A DNA stretch of 64,000 bases. It comes from Ignavibacterium sp. (GTDB lineage Bacteria; Bacteroidota; Ignavibacteria; Ignavibacteriales; Ignavibacteriaceae). Where the stretch lies: NCBI RefSeq assembly GCF_025998815.1, contig NZ_AP026678.1, forward strand, positions 620,001 to 684,000, read 5' to 3'. Of this stretch, positions 45,840 to 57,293 are shown piece after piece; position 1 is the stretch's first letter; each line of letters starts with the position of its first letter. The notes under the pieces are model-generated. The model ran no database searches and was not told where the DNA came from. It saw only the letters and a list, made by a program, of their open reading frames with translations. A program made the translations under genes and the position numbers.

Positions 45840-46475
45840 ATGTCTAAAATAATACCTCTGTTTCCCCTTCAATTGGTTATCTTTCCGGGTTCTCAATATC
45901 CACTTCATATTTTTGAACCAAGATATAAAACTCTTGTCACCGAGTCTTTAGAAAGAGATACCGGTTTTGGAATCGTTGCAAAGTTTGAAAATAAGATTTC
46001 AGATGTTTGTACCTATGTTAAAATTGTCAAAGTTTTAAAGAAATATCATAACGGTGAATCTGATATTGTGGTAGAAGGTTTTCATCGATACTTGATAAAT
46101 GGTGTAACAGTTCACCCTGTTGGCTATCTGGTTGCAGAAGTTGAACCTCATAATGATAAACCGGAAAATGTAAACAATGATTTGGTAATTCAACTGATGA
46201 TATTATTTGAAGGGCTTCTGAAAAGGATAAATTATGAATTGCCCGAAGAATTTTGGACTAATCTTTCTGAAAGTAAAAATAAATCTTTTAAAATTGCCGA
46301 AAAGGCAGGACTAACTTTAGAGCAACAACAAGAATTACTGATTAAGCAAAGCGAAAATGAAAGATTAAAATATTTGATTGAACATTTGGAGTTTCTTGAG
46401 AAAAAATATTCAGATGAAATGACATTAAAAAAATTGATTATGTCGGATGGGTATTTAAATGAAAAAAAAGGATAG
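45840..46475 (+). CDS. LON substrate-binding domain protein
   Basis: A 211-residue protein of the N-terminal LON domain (LFPLQLVIFPGSQYPLHIF, followed by EPRYK), without ATPase or protease. In other bacteria such stand-alone proteins are of unclear role. Its stop lies inside a bidirectional terminator shared with the convergent atpC. Confidence 0.85.
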   Translation: MSKIIPLFPLQLVIFPGSQYPLHIFEPRYKTLVTESLERDTGFGIVAKFENKISDVCTYVKIVKVLKKYHNGESDIVVEGFHRYLINGVTVHPVGYLVAEVEPHNDKPENVNNDLVIQLMILFEGLLKRINYELPEEFWTNLSESKNKSFKIAEKAGLTLEQQQELLIKQSENERLKYLIEHLEFLEKKYSDEMTLKKLIMSDGYLNEKKG

Positions 46476-46496
46476 CTTAAATGCTATCCTTTTTTA
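46463..46496. terminator. Bidirectional terminator between LON protein gene and atpC
   Basis: A 7-bp core stem (ggatagc / gctatcc) with a 6-base loop is flanked by A and T runs that extend it to 13 bp, so it works as a terminator on both strands. It ends just before the atpC stop on the other strand. Confidence 0.85.
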
Positions 46497-46903
46497 TTAA
46501 TCACCGTAATTTTCTTTCACTTTAATTCTGTTCAGAGCTCTTGCTAAAGCTGCTTGTGCTCTTTCAACATCAATCTCATGAGACTTTTCAAATAATCTTT
46601 TCTCGGCACGCTCTTTCGCTCTGAGTGCTCTATCCAAATCAATCTCATCAGAAGACTCTATAGAATCAGCTAATACGAGAACTTTGTTATCCAATACTTC
46701 GATTGTCCCTCCAGCAGTAGCGAAATATTTTGGTTTATCGTTCAATTCGACTTTAATCATTCCAATCTCAAATGTAGAGATTATCGGGGCGTGATTTTTC
46801 AAAACCTGAAATCTACCTTTTGTTCCTGGAACGGTGATAGATTTAATCTGACCAGAGAATACTTGCTTTGCAGGAGATATTATTTCGAGAAAAAGCTCAG
46901 ACA

Positions 46904-46904
<1 letters not shown>
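46497..46904 (-). CDS. atpC: ATP synthase epsilon subunit
   Basis: A 135-residue F1 subunit with a beta-sandwich N-terminal domain (LFLEIISPAKQVFSG, then FQVLKNHAPIIST, GGTIEV) and a C-terminal helical hairpin (RALRAKERAEKRLFEK). It overlaps atpD by one base. Confidence 0.95.
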
Positions 46905-48376
<1,472 letters not shown>

Positions 48377-48394
48377 ATAATTTAGACATAGTTA

Positions 48395-50710
48395 CTACTT
48401 AAGCAACATCATTTTTCTTGAAAAATTAACATTTTCACCAATTAGCCGATAAATATAAAGTCCACTTGATAAATCATCCGCCTTAAAATCCACTGTGACC
48501 AAACCGACCGGTGCAAATTGATCGAAAAGAACTTTTACTTCCCTACCAAGAAGGTCATAAACTACGAGCTTAAGATTTTGTGCTTTAGCTACTTCAAATC
48601 TAATAGTTGTGGTTGGATTGAATGGATTTGGATAATTTTGGTAAAGTTTAAAGTCATCTATCTCAAACGATTTATCATCATTACTGATGATTATTGGAAT
48701 AATAAATGTATTTGTCCCGCCATCTTCGTTATATCTTCGCTTGAATTCCTGCATATACTGATTAGCGATGAAAATATCATCAATGATTAAAATATTCTCA
48801 TCGTTATCATTTGATGCCGAATTTGACCAGTTAGCCGAACCTGTTATTACATAAGGATTGCTATATGTCTGAGTTGCATCAACTAATCCATATTTATGAT
48901 GCATTGTTGCCCCTTGATTTCCAAACATTTCTGCAAAAGTGTTCAAATAAGAATATTGGCTACCTGAAGTACTAACCTGGTCAATCAGACCGCGAATATC
49001 AGTAACACCAGCGTTGAAACGATTATTCATTGCTGTAGCTATATCTGAACGGGTAAATGCATATAAAGCAAAGTAAATATCTTTATTAGCAGTGTTAATG
49101 GTATTTACAATTTTACCCATTACACCATCGGAAGGACTGAAGTAAACTTTAACTTCTCTGCCACCGATGTTAAATATGTGAGGTGTGTTATCTGATTTCT
49201 GAAAACCGAATTTTGCATTTGATGGATTTGGAGAATCTCCTGTGCTTCCCCACATTTCTTCAAATTCAATTTTGTAAGCTTGTGTAATTGTAGGATCATT
49301 GATTTCAACAACATTATTTTCCCAATTACTCTCAGTCAATGTAACATTCCAGCTTCCGGTCCATAACCAATCGTTAACTGCAATTGTATCTCTTGCATCA
49401 AAGACAAAAAATTTATTATGCATAATTCCATTAAGTCCTGAGGTTCTTTTAATAACCGGAATACCAGCATCAATAAGTGCCTGCATACTGTTTTGAGTTG
49501 TACGATTTTCATAAACAACACGAACTTTAACACCTCTGTTTTTTGCTGCAATTATAGCATTAGCAACATCAGGTAAATCTGAAAAACTATATAGAGCCAT
49601 ATCAATTGAATATGTAGCAGCATTTATTCTTTCAATAAGTTTCTGAGCGAAGTTAACATTTCCTTTTGCTGCATTTCCTGTCATAGCTACTGTTGTATCA
49701 ACAGAAAAGTTAAAATAAACATTGATTGTTCCTGTTTGAGGATTTGCTGATGCGGTAGTAACTGTTTGCAATGAACTGAAACTTGTTCCGGCACTGTTAG
49801 TTGAATAAGCCCGGAAATAATATAAAGTGCCTTCCTGCAAGCCAGATACTGGTACAATATGAACAGTCGTATCATTATTTATTACAACTGAGTCAAGTTC
49901 AAGAGATGGTGTCAAGCCATATTTCACCTGACTGTTACCATTTCGTGCGGTGTTGAAGTAAACTGTAAATCCTTCAGGAGTAATATTGCTTGCGATAACC
50001 GGATTAAGAATAAGAGGTGAGTTATCATAGATAATATCACTCAGAAAACGCGGAAGCAACTGATAACCTGTATTGTAAGGCGCACTAGTTTTGAACTGAC
50101 CGAGAATTCCAACCAAATCAACAGAAGTTTGTGGAATAGGTTGACCAATTATTGATGTAACATCATTATCTATTCTTAGTCCTGCTGATAATGTTCCGGT
50201 AGCATCGGTGATATTATAGTTGGTTGCACTTGCAAAATTTCCTGTAGCTTGAATTGTGACATTATTTATTCTTATCAGTCTGCTTTCAAATTCTTCAAAC
50301 CCATTCCATTGTTGAGATGCTATATCACTTATCGTAACAATGGTTGTATCAAAGTAATGATTGGAGGAATGTTTAACCAAAACTGAGCCCGCTCTTCGGA
50401 AATCGAATTGCGTCAATCCGTTAAAATGTGTTAATGTTGATGTAACAGTTACTGAATCTCCAATTTGAACCTGACCTGCAAAACCACTCCCGAATATTGA
50501 AAGTCCGGCAGTTGCATCCTGAATTGAGCCAGGACCATTTGTACCGAACTGATTTGCAGATGTTACAATTCCTGTTACTGTGAATACCTGACCAGTATCT
50601 AGAGGAACTCCATTCGGATCGTTCATTTTTAAGTCAGCGATTGGAACGACTGTTTGTGGGAATGAAAAATTGAATGTAAGAACAGCGAGAAATAAAAATA
50701 GTTTTTTCAT
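48395..50710 (-). CDS. Secreted phospholipase-D-family nuclease with T9SS sorting domain
   Basis: A 771-residue protein with signal peptide (MKKLFLFLAVLTFNFSFPQ). Two OB-fold-like domains span about 20-230 (VFTVTGIVTSANQFG, then DSVTVTSTLTHFNG), a fibronectin type III-like domain about 235-330, then a PLD domain with two HKD motifs, HNKFFVFD (near 428) and HHKYGLVD (near 601), as in Nuc-type endonucleases. The C-terminal 80 residues are a T9SS type A sorting domain (NYPNPFNPTTTIRFEV to FSRKMMLLK). It overlaps the previous gene by 4 bases. Nuclease or phospholipase action outside the cell is inferred; substrate unknown. Confidence 0.85.
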   Translation of the reverse strand: MKKLFLFLAVLTFNFSFPQTVVPIADLKMNDPNGVPLDTGQVFTVTGIVTSANQFGTNGPGSIQDATAGLSIFGSGFAGQVQIGDSVTVTSTLTHFNGLTQFDFRRAGSVLVKHSSNHYFDTTIVTISDIASQQWNGFEEFESRLIRINNVTIQATGNFASATNYNITDATGTLSAGLRIDNDVTSIIGQPIPQTSVDLVGILGQFKTSAPYNTGYQLLPRFLSDIIYDNSPLILNPVIASNITPEGFTVYFNTARNGNSQVKYGLTPSLELDSVVINNDTTVHIVPVSGLQEGTLYYFRAYSTNSAGTSFSSLQTVTTASANPQTGTINVYFNFSVDTTVAMTGNAAKGNVNFAQKLIERINAATYSIDMALYSFSDLPDVANAIIAAKNRGVKVRVVYENRTTQNSMQALIDAGIPVIKRTSGLNGIMHNKFFVFDARDTIAVNDWLWTGSWNVTLTESNWENNVVEINDPTITQAYKIEFEEMWGSTGDSPNPSNAKFGFQKSDNTPHIFNIGGREVKVYFSPSDGVMGKIVNTINTANKDIYFALYAFTRSDIATAMNNRFNAGVTDIRGLIDQVSTSGSQYSYLNTFAEMFGNQGATMHHKYGLVDATQTYSNPYVITGSANWSNSASNDNDENILIIDDIFIANQYMQEFKRRYNEDGGTNTFIIPIIISNDDKSFEIDDFKLYQNYPNPFNPTTTIRFEVAKAQNLKLVVYDLLGREVKVLFDQFAPVGLVTVDFKADDLSSGLYIYRLIGENVNFSRKMMLLK

Positions 50711-51786
50711 CTTAAATCCGTTGATAATATGAATCTTAATATTCTGTTATTACCCTTATCAACAACATACAATGTTTTATCAAAGTGTGCTACTGCATAA
50801 GGTTGATTAAATAATTGAGGACCTCCAAAGGATTGGAGTTCATCTCCGAAAGAATTGAATTTGTAAACACTATCACGGCCAGCATCTGCAACATAAATAT
50901 TTCCTGAGTTATCAACTGTAACACCTTCTGGTCGGGAAAATTTATTTACACTCATCATCTGATTTGTGCCAGGACTAAGTTTACTTTCATAACCAGGTGT
51001 TTCAGATGCGAAATTAAAATATAGCCATTGAGTTTTGAATGTGGAATTTCCAGTAAGCGTCATCACAAAATCTGTATTTCTTTTTTTGAATGAAGCTAAT
51101 GAACTGATATTAAATGCAGTTAATAGTCCTGTTCCAACTGGTTCGATTGATGGTAATCTGCCTATCAATGTATCTTTCTTTGATCCATCATCCAATAATT
51201 TTTTCTGAAAAATCAATATTGAATTATCCGGATCGAAGATGCTTGAATTATTTGGTCCGGTTCGCGCAACATAAAATGAATTATCATAAAAGACTGCAAT
51301 ACCAGTGTATCGAATTCCTGTTTTCAAATCAGAAGGAACATTTGGTCTTGGTAATAATCTTGTAATCGGAGCTTCTGATAAATTATGATTTGCAGCAACC
51401 AAATTTATTTTGTAAACCGCTCCGAATGTACTGCCAAGTGTGTCGAACTCTGAACAAACAATCAGATTAAGTTGATAATCCTGAGCAATTGCAACTGGTT
51501 TTTTTATTGTTCTTGTTCCAAGGATGGTTCCTGCAAGATTCATCATTACAATTCTATCATTATCAGTATCGGCAACATAAATAAATGGTTCATTACCGAT
51601 GTAAATGTCCTGCGGATTGTTAAAACCTTCCCAAGGAGGATTTAATTGAACATAAACTGTGTCACCAGCAATATTTCCAGGTCCGGAAGTAGTTGGTAAT
51701 TCGAATTTATCTTCACAACTGAGAAAGAATAAAATCAGAGAAACCAGAGAAATAGTTCGAAGTATTTTAATTAAAGTTATTTTCAT
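50707..51786 (-). CDS. NHL-repeat lipoprotein
   Basis: A 359-residue protein with a lipoprotein signal (LVSLILFFLSCEDKF, Cys at 24 or so). It contains NHL-type repeats (FIYVADTDNDRIVMMN, NIYVADAGRDSVYKFN, TLYVVDKGNNRILRF), which form a beta-propeller. It is probably anchored in a membrane and faces the periplasm or surface. It overlaps both neighbours by 4 bases, so expression is tightly coupled to the PorV-like and nuclease genes. Confidence 0.8.
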   Translation of the reverse strand: MKITLIKILRTISLVSLILFFLSCEDKFELPTTSGPGNIAGDTVYVQLNPPWEGFNNPQDIYIGNEPFIYVADTDNDRIVMMNLAGTILGTRTIKKPVAIAQDYQLNLIVCSEFDTLGSTFGAVYKINLVAANHNLSEAPITRLLPRPNVPSDLKTGIRYTGIAVFYDNSFYVARTGPNNSSIFDPDNSILIFQKKLLDDGSKKDTLIGRLPSIEPVGTGLLTAFNISSLASFKKRNTDFVMTLTGNSTFKTQWLYFNFASETPGYESKLSPGTNQMMSVNKFSRPEGVTVDNSGNIYVADAGRDSVYKFNSFGDELQSFGGPQLFNQPYAVAHFDKTLYVVDKGNNRILRFILSTDLR

Positions 51787-52766
51787 AAGCCTAATAAAAT
51801 TGAAAATCTATGTGCTGATCCAAGTCTTGAGAAATTTGAGAATGCGTAATCAAGAGTAAAGTTTGCAATATCGAGTGGTACATTTATTCCTGCACCGAAA
51901 GAATAATTCTGTTCATCTACATTAAACTTATAACCCGCACGAATGAAAAGCATGTTGTTCCATACATACTCAACTCCGGTGGAAAGATTTTCACTGTTGT
52001 CGTTTGGATGATTCAGCTGAAATGATGTTGTAACTTTATGTTGTTCATCTTCATAAGGTTCAAATGCAAAACCTATTCTGAATACTGTTGGTGGTGCAAA
52101 ATCCTGCCAGGATGAAACTTCCCTTTTTCCGACTAATACAACTTTGCCGTCAGGAGCTAAATTACTTCCGAAGTTGGTAACAGCTACTGCAAATCTGGTT
52201 GATCCAAGTCCGGTCCAATAATATGTACCTAGGTCAATCATTACACCACGCATTTTAAGTTTGTCGAGAGTTTCTTCAATATATCGTACAGTTCCGCCAA
52301 AACTGAATTTGTCTGTCATCTTTCTTGAGTATGAAACTGCAACTGCAATATCACTGAAACCAAAATATTCACCAGTTCCGAATGGTGCAAACTCAGTAGT
52401 TACTGGCATATCCTGCATTGTTAAAGCAGTGAGAGCAATACCGAAAGAATTGGTTTCATCAAGATGATAGACTGCACCAAGAAAATCATGATTTATATCA
52501 ACAACCCATTTATTATGTGAGAAGAAAACCTGGTTTTGGTTAAACTGAGTTAAACCAGCCGGATTCCAATACAAAGCTGATGCATCATTAGCAATAGCAA
52601 CGAATGCATCACCCAATGCAGATGCTCTTCCTCCAACTCCTATTTTAAGAAACTGAGCTGTTGAAATGCCCGCACGCTGACCTCCAAGCACTGGAAATAA
52701 TTGTGCATTGATATCCTTACATAATAAAATCAAAATTAAAGTTATGATGTAATACTTAAATCTCAT
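51783..52766 (-). CDS. PorV/PorQ-like outer-membrane protein
   Basis: A 327-residue protein with a signal peptide (MRFKYYIITLILILLCKDIN). The N-terminal GGRASALGDAFVAIANDASA is typical of the PorV/PorQ family (UPF0164), followed by ALYWNPAG and a beta-barrel pattern. PorV carries T9SS cargo at the cell surface, so this copy could serve the sorting-domain proteins of the operon. It is not necessarily the PorV of the main secretion machine. Confidence 0.8.
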   Translation of the reverse strand: MRFKYYIITLILILLCKDINAQLFPVLGGQRAGISTAQFLKIGVGGRASALGDAFVAIANDASALYWNPAGLTQFNQNQVFFSHNKWVVDINHDFLGAVYHLDETNSFGIALTALTMQDMPVTTEFAPFGTGEYFGFSDIAVAVSYSRKMTDKFSFGGTVRYIEETLDKLKMRGVMIDLGTYYWTGLGSTRFAVAVTNFGSNLAPDGKVVLVGKREVSSWQDFAPPTVFRIGFAFEPYEDEQHKVTTSFQLNHPNDNSENLSTGVEYVWNNMLFIRAGYKFNVDEQNYSFGAGINVPLDIANFTLDYAFSNFSRLGSAHRFSILLGL

Positions 52767-52817
52767 ATTCTCTTTTATCCCTTATGGGATTTTTTAATCA
52801 TTTAAATAATTTGTTTT

Positions 52818-55625
52818 TTAAAACCTGAAACTAACTCCAAACTTTACATTTCTTCTTGTTAAATATCTTGCCGGATTAAATGGATACGGATTAATCGGTG
52901 CCTGCAAATCCGGATATTTCGGATCATTCCAGCTTGAAGGTACCGGATCACCGTATTCATAAGCTTTTCCGGTAACAGGATTAATGATTGCAGAATTTTT
53001 CTGGTCAAGAATATTATTCACTTCTATGAAGAATGAAAATTTCAGGTTATCGATAACAAAATATTTTTCGAAGTTTAAATCTATCCAGAACCAATCATCT
53101 CCCAGCTTTGAATTTCTTTCTCTTCTCACAAATTCATAAATAGGTCTGCCATCAGTTTGATATGCACCAGTGAAAACTGCAGGTGTATATCTTTTGCCTG
53201 ATTGATAGAAGAATCTTAAATAGATATTGTAATCATCAAGTATTCCCGGAAGAAATCCAAAGAGTGGACTTCCCTTTTCAACATAAAAACTTGTTGAGAT
53301 AGAAGCGTTGATAGGTCTATCCCAGCTAACATATTCTTCTTTAATAGATTCATCTAAATCACCAGTTAAAACCAGAACACCTTCGTCTGCACTTGAGCTT
53401 TTTCCGGTTACAATAGAATATGCAAACTGAGCGTTTCCGTTGAACCATTTGCCTATTCTCTTTTTGAATTCAAATTCAATACCTCTGGAACGAGCATAAT
53501 CAGTATTTACATAAGTGATGAATCGCTGAGTTGCAAATCGTGCTGAAGAAATCTGTGCAGTTCTTGTGCTTACATAATCAAATATATCTTTGTAATAAGC
53601 TGTAATTGTAAGCACATCGTCATTTGTAAATTGAGTTCGCAAACCAAGTTCATAAGCTACAGTGGTTTCAGGATTTAGGTTTGGATTTCCAAATCTCTGG
53701 AAAGATGATTTTGCGTTTGCAGGACTTAATTTCGCATAAACAAATTGTGGTTTAGGCCATTTACTGAAGTGTCCATAAGAAAAGAATAATGTTTGATTAT
53801 CTGATACCGGATGTGAAATTCCAAGTCTCGGACTTAATCTTGCTTTAAATCTTCTGTTACCAAACCACTTAAATGAATTAGATCTGTACCTATCTCGTGT
53901 TTCATCCGGAATGGTAACAACTTCAGGATTTTCAACTGCATCGTCAACATATTTTCCGGGAAACCAATAATCGAAACGCAAACCAAAATTCAAAATCATT
54001 CCGCTGAAATTAATATTATCCTGAGCATAAAGAGAACCAAGTGCGGGATAAACTTTGTATAAATCGTTATTCAAACCAAGTTCACCAATCCAGGGTTTGT
54101 ATATATCAATAACCTGCATTTCCTGAAATTGCATACTAAAACCGGCTTTAAATTTATTTTTTTCATCGAAGAAACTTGTTAAATCACCACGAACAGAAAA
54201 CTCCTGAAGAAAGTGATCACGCCAGGTAAATGGATTACCCAAATCCCAGAATCCATCACCGGGAATAACACCAATTGTATCCCGATCAATGTTGTAATAT
54301 TCTATTGGAAAGTTCGTGATATCTTTTGGTTCCTGATATTCATACCACATCTTGCCATTTGCATCGGCACGAAGATTTGTATAGTAATTACTGAACTTTA
54401 ACTCATAAAATGTTTTTGTATTTAAGGTATGCGTGATTGTAAATGTATGATACTTATTATTATGTGTAAAAGTATTTGCATTATCCAGAATGTATTGAAA
54501 CTCGTATTGATAACCCGGACTTGGCTCTACATATTCAAGATTTGATTGAAGCGATTGAGAATTCTGATTAATATTAACCGACTGATTAAAGGAATAATTA
54601 AACTTTAATGTAGGTGAATATTTATAAGTCAGTTTTCCCATCCAGAACCAACTGTTTTCAGAGCGAGGTGCAAAGCGAGTACCGTAAAATGTAGATGAAT
54701 AAAGTTGCTTTGCTTTACCTTTAAAGTAACCCTGGGTTATTCCATCACTAAAGCCAGCATAAAAATTTCCGAAAAAAGTTAACTCACCCGGAATATTAAC
54801 TCCAATTGCCGGAAGTATGTATGTTGTGATTGGTTCAGGTCCACTAAGATTTGCCTCAGTGATGTCAATATTGAAAACATGATAAGATGATTTATTGCCA
54901 AAATTATCTCGCTTATAAGAAAGATAACCATGATATTTATTACCACCCTCTCTTGTTCTGACATTCACAACACCAGAAGTTGCCTGACCAAATTCAGCAT
55001 TATATCCACCGGTTATTACTTCAACTTCTTCCAAAGCACTTGAAGAAAGTTGTAAACCAAAACCAGTTCCTGCTAATGGATCCTGAACTGAAACTCCATC
55101 GAGTAAAAATGCATTTTCATAAGACCTGCCACCACGAATATGAATTGCATTGTCGGATTTGATAACACCAGCTTGTTGACTAACCAAATCAGTAATATTC
55201 TCAATAATAGCAATTTCAATATCTTCTTTTGAAATAGTCTTTTTGCTCTGAGTTTCTTCAACATCAAGTAAAGGTTTTTCTCCAACAACTACTACATCCT
55301 GACCAAGTGTTAAGACTGTTTCCTCAAGTTCAACATCAATTTTTTTATTCTGACCTGCTGCAATCTGCACACCTGTAAACTGAACTGTTTTATATCCAAT
55401 TAAAGAAACTTCAACTATATATGTTCCGGGATTGATTGATTGGATAGTATATTTTCCGTTTATATCAGTCGCTGCACCGTAATAAGTTCCTTTCAAAACT
55501 ACATTAACACCAGGTAGCGGTTCACCATTAGCTTTATCTTTAATTGTTCCGGAAATACTGCCTGTGCCTTGCGGATAGACTGTTAATGATACAAGTAATA
55601 TTAAAAATGTAATATGTTTAATCAT
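52818..55625 (-). CDS. TonB-dependent receptor
   Basis: A 935-residue outer-membrane receptor. Order: signal peptide, a carboxypeptidase regulatory-like domain (SISGTIKDKANGEPLPGVNV), a plug (IHIRGGRSYENAFLLDGV), and a large barrel, ending in an aromatic-terminated strand (NVKFGVSFRF). It has no sorting domain. No SusD-type partner is present. The ligand is unknown. It overlaps the previous lipoprotein gene by 4 bases and shares the operon with T9SS cargo. Confidence 0.88.
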   Translation of the reverse strand: MIKHITFLILLVSLTVYPQGTGSISGTIKDKANGEPLPGVNVVLKGTYYGAATDINGKYTIQSINPGTYIVEVSLIGYKTVQFTGVQIAAGQNKKIDVELEETVLTLGQDVVVVGEKPLLDVEETQSKKTISKEDIEIAIIENITDLVSQQAGVIKSDNAIHIRGGRSYENAFLLDGVSVQDPLAGTGFGLQLSSSALEEVEVITGGYNAEFGQATSGVVNVRTREGGNKYHGYLSYKRDNFGNKSSYHVFNIDITEANLSGPEPITTYILPAIGVNIPGELTFFGNFYAGFSDGITQGYFKGKAKQLYSSTFYGTRFAPRSENSWFWMGKLTYKYSPTLKFNYSFNQSVNINQNSQSLQSNLEYVEPSPGYQYEFQYILDNANTFTHNNKYHTFTITHTLNTKTFYELKFSNYYTNLRADANGKMWYEYQEPKDITNFPIEYYNIDRDTIGVIPGDGFWDLGNPFTWRDHFLQEFSVRGDLTSFFDEKNKFKAGFSMQFQEMQVIDIYKPWIGELGLNNDLYKVYPALGSLYAQDNINFSGMILNFGLRFDYWFPGKYVDDAVENPEVVTIPDETRDRYRSNSFKWFGNRRFKARLSPRLGISHPVSDNQTLFFSYGHFSKWPKPQFVYAKLSPANAKSSFQRFGNPNLNPETTVAYELGLRTQFTNDDVLTITAYYKDIFDYVSTRTAQISSARFATQRFITYVNTDYARSRGIEFEFKKRIGKWFNGNAQFAYSIVTGKSSSADEGVLVLTGDLDESIKEEYVSWDRPINASISTSFYVEKGSPLFGFLPGILDDYNIYLRFFYQSGKRYTPAVFTGAYQTDGRPIYEFVRRERNSKLGDDWFWIDLNFEKYFVIDNLKFSFFIEVNNILDQKNSAIINPVTGKAYEYGDPVPSSWNDPKYPDLQAPINPYPFNPARYLTRRNVKFGVSFRF

Positions 55626-57205
55626 CTTTGAAGTCCGAATTCTTCAAAAAATACTTTATCGAATAAATTTTTAATATTAAACGGATTTCCATTAGCACGA
55701 TGCAGAGGAATCCCCATATAAATTAATTTAGAATCAGATGTTTTGAATCCGATTATCGGTTCACCACTTAAAGCTAACTTGTAAAGAGTTTTTGCAGCAA
55801 AAGGATTTGGATAATAAGTTCTAATGCGTGCAACAGGAACCGTGCTGTCATCAATCGAAAGTAATGGATAGTTTAGGGTGATTCCATCATCTGCAGGATT
55901 GATTAAAGTATTCCTCGGAATAAAACTAATCGGAGCAGGACTTAAACTATCAACAGGTAAAAAGTCACTTAATCCTCTTGGATCAAATTGCTGAGGAAAT
56001 ATCATTGAGAAAAATATTTTTCCACCACTGATGATATATTCTCTTACAGAAATTTGTGCTGGTTCAAGTGTCGGATCATTATCAGTGTACCAATAAACAG
56101 CTTTGAAAAGTTTTAAGGTTTCAGTGAACTGTGGTGAAATAAATTTTGGTAAAAGTTTAGCTGGAGTTGTAGATGTTTTACCAAGTTTGATATCCCAAAC
56201 ATCAACTCTAGATGATAAATTAAGACTATCTGCAATCTGATAGTAAAATGAAGCAGCATTATCGTTGGTGGCATAATCATCAATTATAAGAATATCTCCG
56301 GCTGGTTTTTTAACATACCAAATTAGACTGCTGTTTTCTGATGGCATTGATAATAACTGACTTACGCTGCCTGCAATATCTTCACAATAGACATAGAATT
56401 TATTCAGGTCATTTAATTTTAAGCCCGGCAATTTTGTGTGATATGGAGTTGTGATAGAAGTTCCGAGATAAACATCACAATCTACGATATCCGAGTTATA
56501 AGGAGGTTCAACTTTAATAGTTACAAATCGTGTTGATGCCGGCAATTGAATTTTCTGCGATGTATCATTCAATGCAATGAAAACTTTACTGATTGTGTTA
56601 TCTCCATCAAGATCAGTTATTGTCCAACCAAAAGAAGCAACAGGAAAAGTTGTATCGGGAATTAAAATCGTATTATCATTTTTATCAACAAGAAATTTGA
56701 TTATTGGAGCCGAATTCTTAAGCGGCAGAAGTAATGTTGCAGGTTCTGAGTCAATTGCTCCACAATCAATAAACGGCTCATTATTATCCCATTTTCCATT
56801 ATTGTTGAGATCGGTGAAAGGTTCCGGTCCGAAATTGATATTGCCCGAAACTAATTGATTATCATAAATACCATTGCCAGAATTATCAACTGCAGCAACT
56901 CTGAAAAGATATGTTGTATCAGAACCTAAAAGAGTAAATGAAATAAGTGAATCATTTTTTGATGTGAATGTCCAGTTTATACCGTCAATAGAAATGAAAT
57001 AACCAATTATCAAACCATCAGAATCATCTCCCCACCAATATAACTTAACACTGCTCGGTTGTTTTGTTATAGTACTGTCAGTAAAAACGGAGATAAAAGT
57101 ATCTGGAGGTTTATTTCCAACCGGTGCATCAATCAGTTCATCGTAACAAGAAATCAGAAGGACTGATTGAAGAAGAATTATAATAGTTAGTAAAGTTTTT
57201 TTCAT
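55622..57205 (-). CDS. Surface lipoprotein of unknown function
   Basis: A 527-residue lipoprotein (LLISCYDELIDAPVG, lipid Cys near 20). Residues about 35-115 resemble a fibronectin type III domain (FRVAAVDNSGNGI), and an EF-hand-like segment DLNNNGKWDNNEPFIDCG lies near 133. A C-terminal part includes LIIDDYATNDNAA and a GGKIFFSM segment of the kind found in glutamine-amidotransferase-like folds. It has no sorting domain. Role unknown; the lipid anchor and operon suggest an outer-membrane or surface place. Confidence 0.6.
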   Translation of the reverse strand: MKKTLLTIIILLQSVLLISCYDELIDAPVGNKPPDTFISVFTDSTITKQPSSVKLYWWGDDSDGLIIGYFISIDGINWTFTSKNDSLISFTLLGSDTTYLFRVAAVDNSGNGIYDNQLVSGNINFGPEPFTDLNNNGKWDNNEPFIDCGAIDSEPATLLLPLKNSAPIIKFLVDKNDNTILIPDTTFPVASFGWTITDLDGDNTISKVFIALNDTSQKIQLPASTRFVTIKVEPPYNSDIVDCDVYLGTSITTPYHTKLPGLKLNDLNKFYVYCEDIAGSVSQLLSMPSENSSLIWYVKKPAGDILIIDDYATNDNAASFYYQIADSLNLSSRVDVWDIKLGKTSTTPAKLLPKFISPQFTETLKLFKAVYWYTDNDPTLEPAQISVREYIISGGKIFFSMIFPQQFDPRGLSDFLPVDSLSPAPISFIPRNTLINPADDGITLNYPLLSIDDSTVPVARIRTYYPNPFAAKTLYKLALSGEPIIGFKTSDSKLIYMGIPLHRANGNPFNIKNLFDKVFFEEFGLQR

Positions 57206-57223
57206 TTACATCTTTTAAGCTTC

Positions 57224-57282
57224 AAAAAAATAATTTAGAAATTGTCAGTCCTTGTAAAAATTCAACGCAGACTGACAATTTC
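57224..57282 (-). terminator. Hairpin with T-run inside the surface operon
   Basis: A 13-bp perfect inverted repeat (gaaattgtcagtc with its complement) spans 57238-57282 in the 88-base gap. On the minus strand it is followed after seven bases by a run of T. It may act as a partial terminator between the first two genes and the rest. Confidence 0.5.
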
Positions 57283-57293
57283 ATTAAATACTC

